The notes below the pieces were generated by a model that worked only from the letters and a program-made list of their open reading frames with translations, did not search any database and was not told where the DNA came from. DNA of 5,853 nucleotides, taken from NCBI GenBank assembly GCA_031279915.1, contig JAITHO010000122.1:1-5853 (forward strand), written 5' to 3'. The translations under genes and the position numbers were made by a program. This document shows, piece after piece, positions 5,611 to 5,853 of the stretch (within the stretch, counting starts at the first letter, position 1; the number at the start of each line of letters is the position of its first letter). The stretch comes from Tannerellaceae bacterium. Its GTDB lineage: Bacteria > Bacteroidota > Bacteroidia > Bacteroidales > Tannerellaceae.

Positions 5611-5853
5611 GCTCAATATTTATTGAAACCTCCAATTCGCCGTAATTCACCCTTTCAATATTTATTGAAACCTCTGTTTTTGCCTGCAGGACGGTTTCCA
5701 TATCTATTGAAAGGGTAAATTTGGGCGAATTATAGGTTTCAATATCTATTGAAAGGGTGAATTTGGGCGAATTATAGGTTTCAATAAATATTTATTCCTC
5801 CAAAAAGTTCTTACTGGAGGTTTCAATAGCCTTCGGAGCCTCAAAATTGTTAG
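5611..5853. repeat. 42-bp phased palindrome array, runs off the right edge
   Basis: Left half-sites related to TTTCAATA start at 5611, 5653, 5695, 5737, 5779 and 5821, exactly 42 bp apart each time. At 5653 and 5737 the full 18-bp palindrome TTTCAATA-NN-TATTGAAA is perfect; 5611 and 5695 have one or two mismatches; 5779 and 5821 have decayed right halves. The 24-bp linkers are related. 5713-5736 and 5755-5778 read GGGTRAATTTGGGCGAATTA and then TAGG, 5629-5652 is the same linker reversed, and 5671-5694 is divergent. The linker at 5797-5820 is itself a CCTCCA/TGGAGG hairpin. The regular pitch and linker reversal resemble a multi-site protein-binding array or a structured extragenic repeat, not a CRISPR. 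Function unknown. Confidence 0.88.

Noticed and set aside
5611..5853. CRISPR array (18-bp repeat with 24-bp spacers)
   Set aside because: Linkers are related to one another and partly inverted, the repeat is far shorter than known CRISPR repeats, and there are no cas genes in view.

Overview
The window comes from a Bacteroidota genome, most likely order Bacteroidales (Porphyromonas/Tannerella/Parabacteroides-like; the genus is a guess). Three signs support this. The first gene fragment looks like the C-terminus of a type IX secretion 'plug' protein. The tmRNA encodes a GENSYALAA tag, a close relative of the G-E-x-N-Y-A-L-A-A tags of this order. Two perfect TAnnTTTG promoter elements sit in the one divergent intergenic region. 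Ribosome binding sites are weak or A-rich, also typical of the phylum.

Layout: 1-232 is the end of the T9SS plug gene (+). 233-1195 is a long convergent intergenic region. It holds a 41/42-bp repeat array with eight direct copies followed by four inverted copies (337-836), a REP-like double hairpin (884-918) and a terminator-like hairpin (1083-1140). 1196-2080 (-) encodes an exported sugar-phosphate isomerase/epimerase-type TIM-barrel protein with a Tat-like signal. 2081-2207 carries divergent promoters. 2208-4919 (+) encodes a 903-residue superfamily 1 (UvrD/Rep-like) helicase. Its N-terminus resembles a RelE/ParE toxin domain, and its C-terminus has a TPR-like helical stretch and ankyrin repeats. 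A perfect 16-bp-stem hairpin (4951-4989) separates it from the convergent ssrA gene for tmRNA (5014-5409, -). From 5410 to the end there is no convincing protein gene. A second array begins at 5611: six half-sites spaced exactly 42 bp apart, most forming the palindrome TTTCAATA-NN-TATTGAAA.

The genes do not form an operon. Each has its own promoter or convergent boundary, so no shared pathway can be read from the layout. The two points most worth attention are the domain architecture of the helicase and the presence, within 6 kb, of two sequence-unrelated arrays that share a 41-42-bp (about four helical turns) period and both switch orientation internally.
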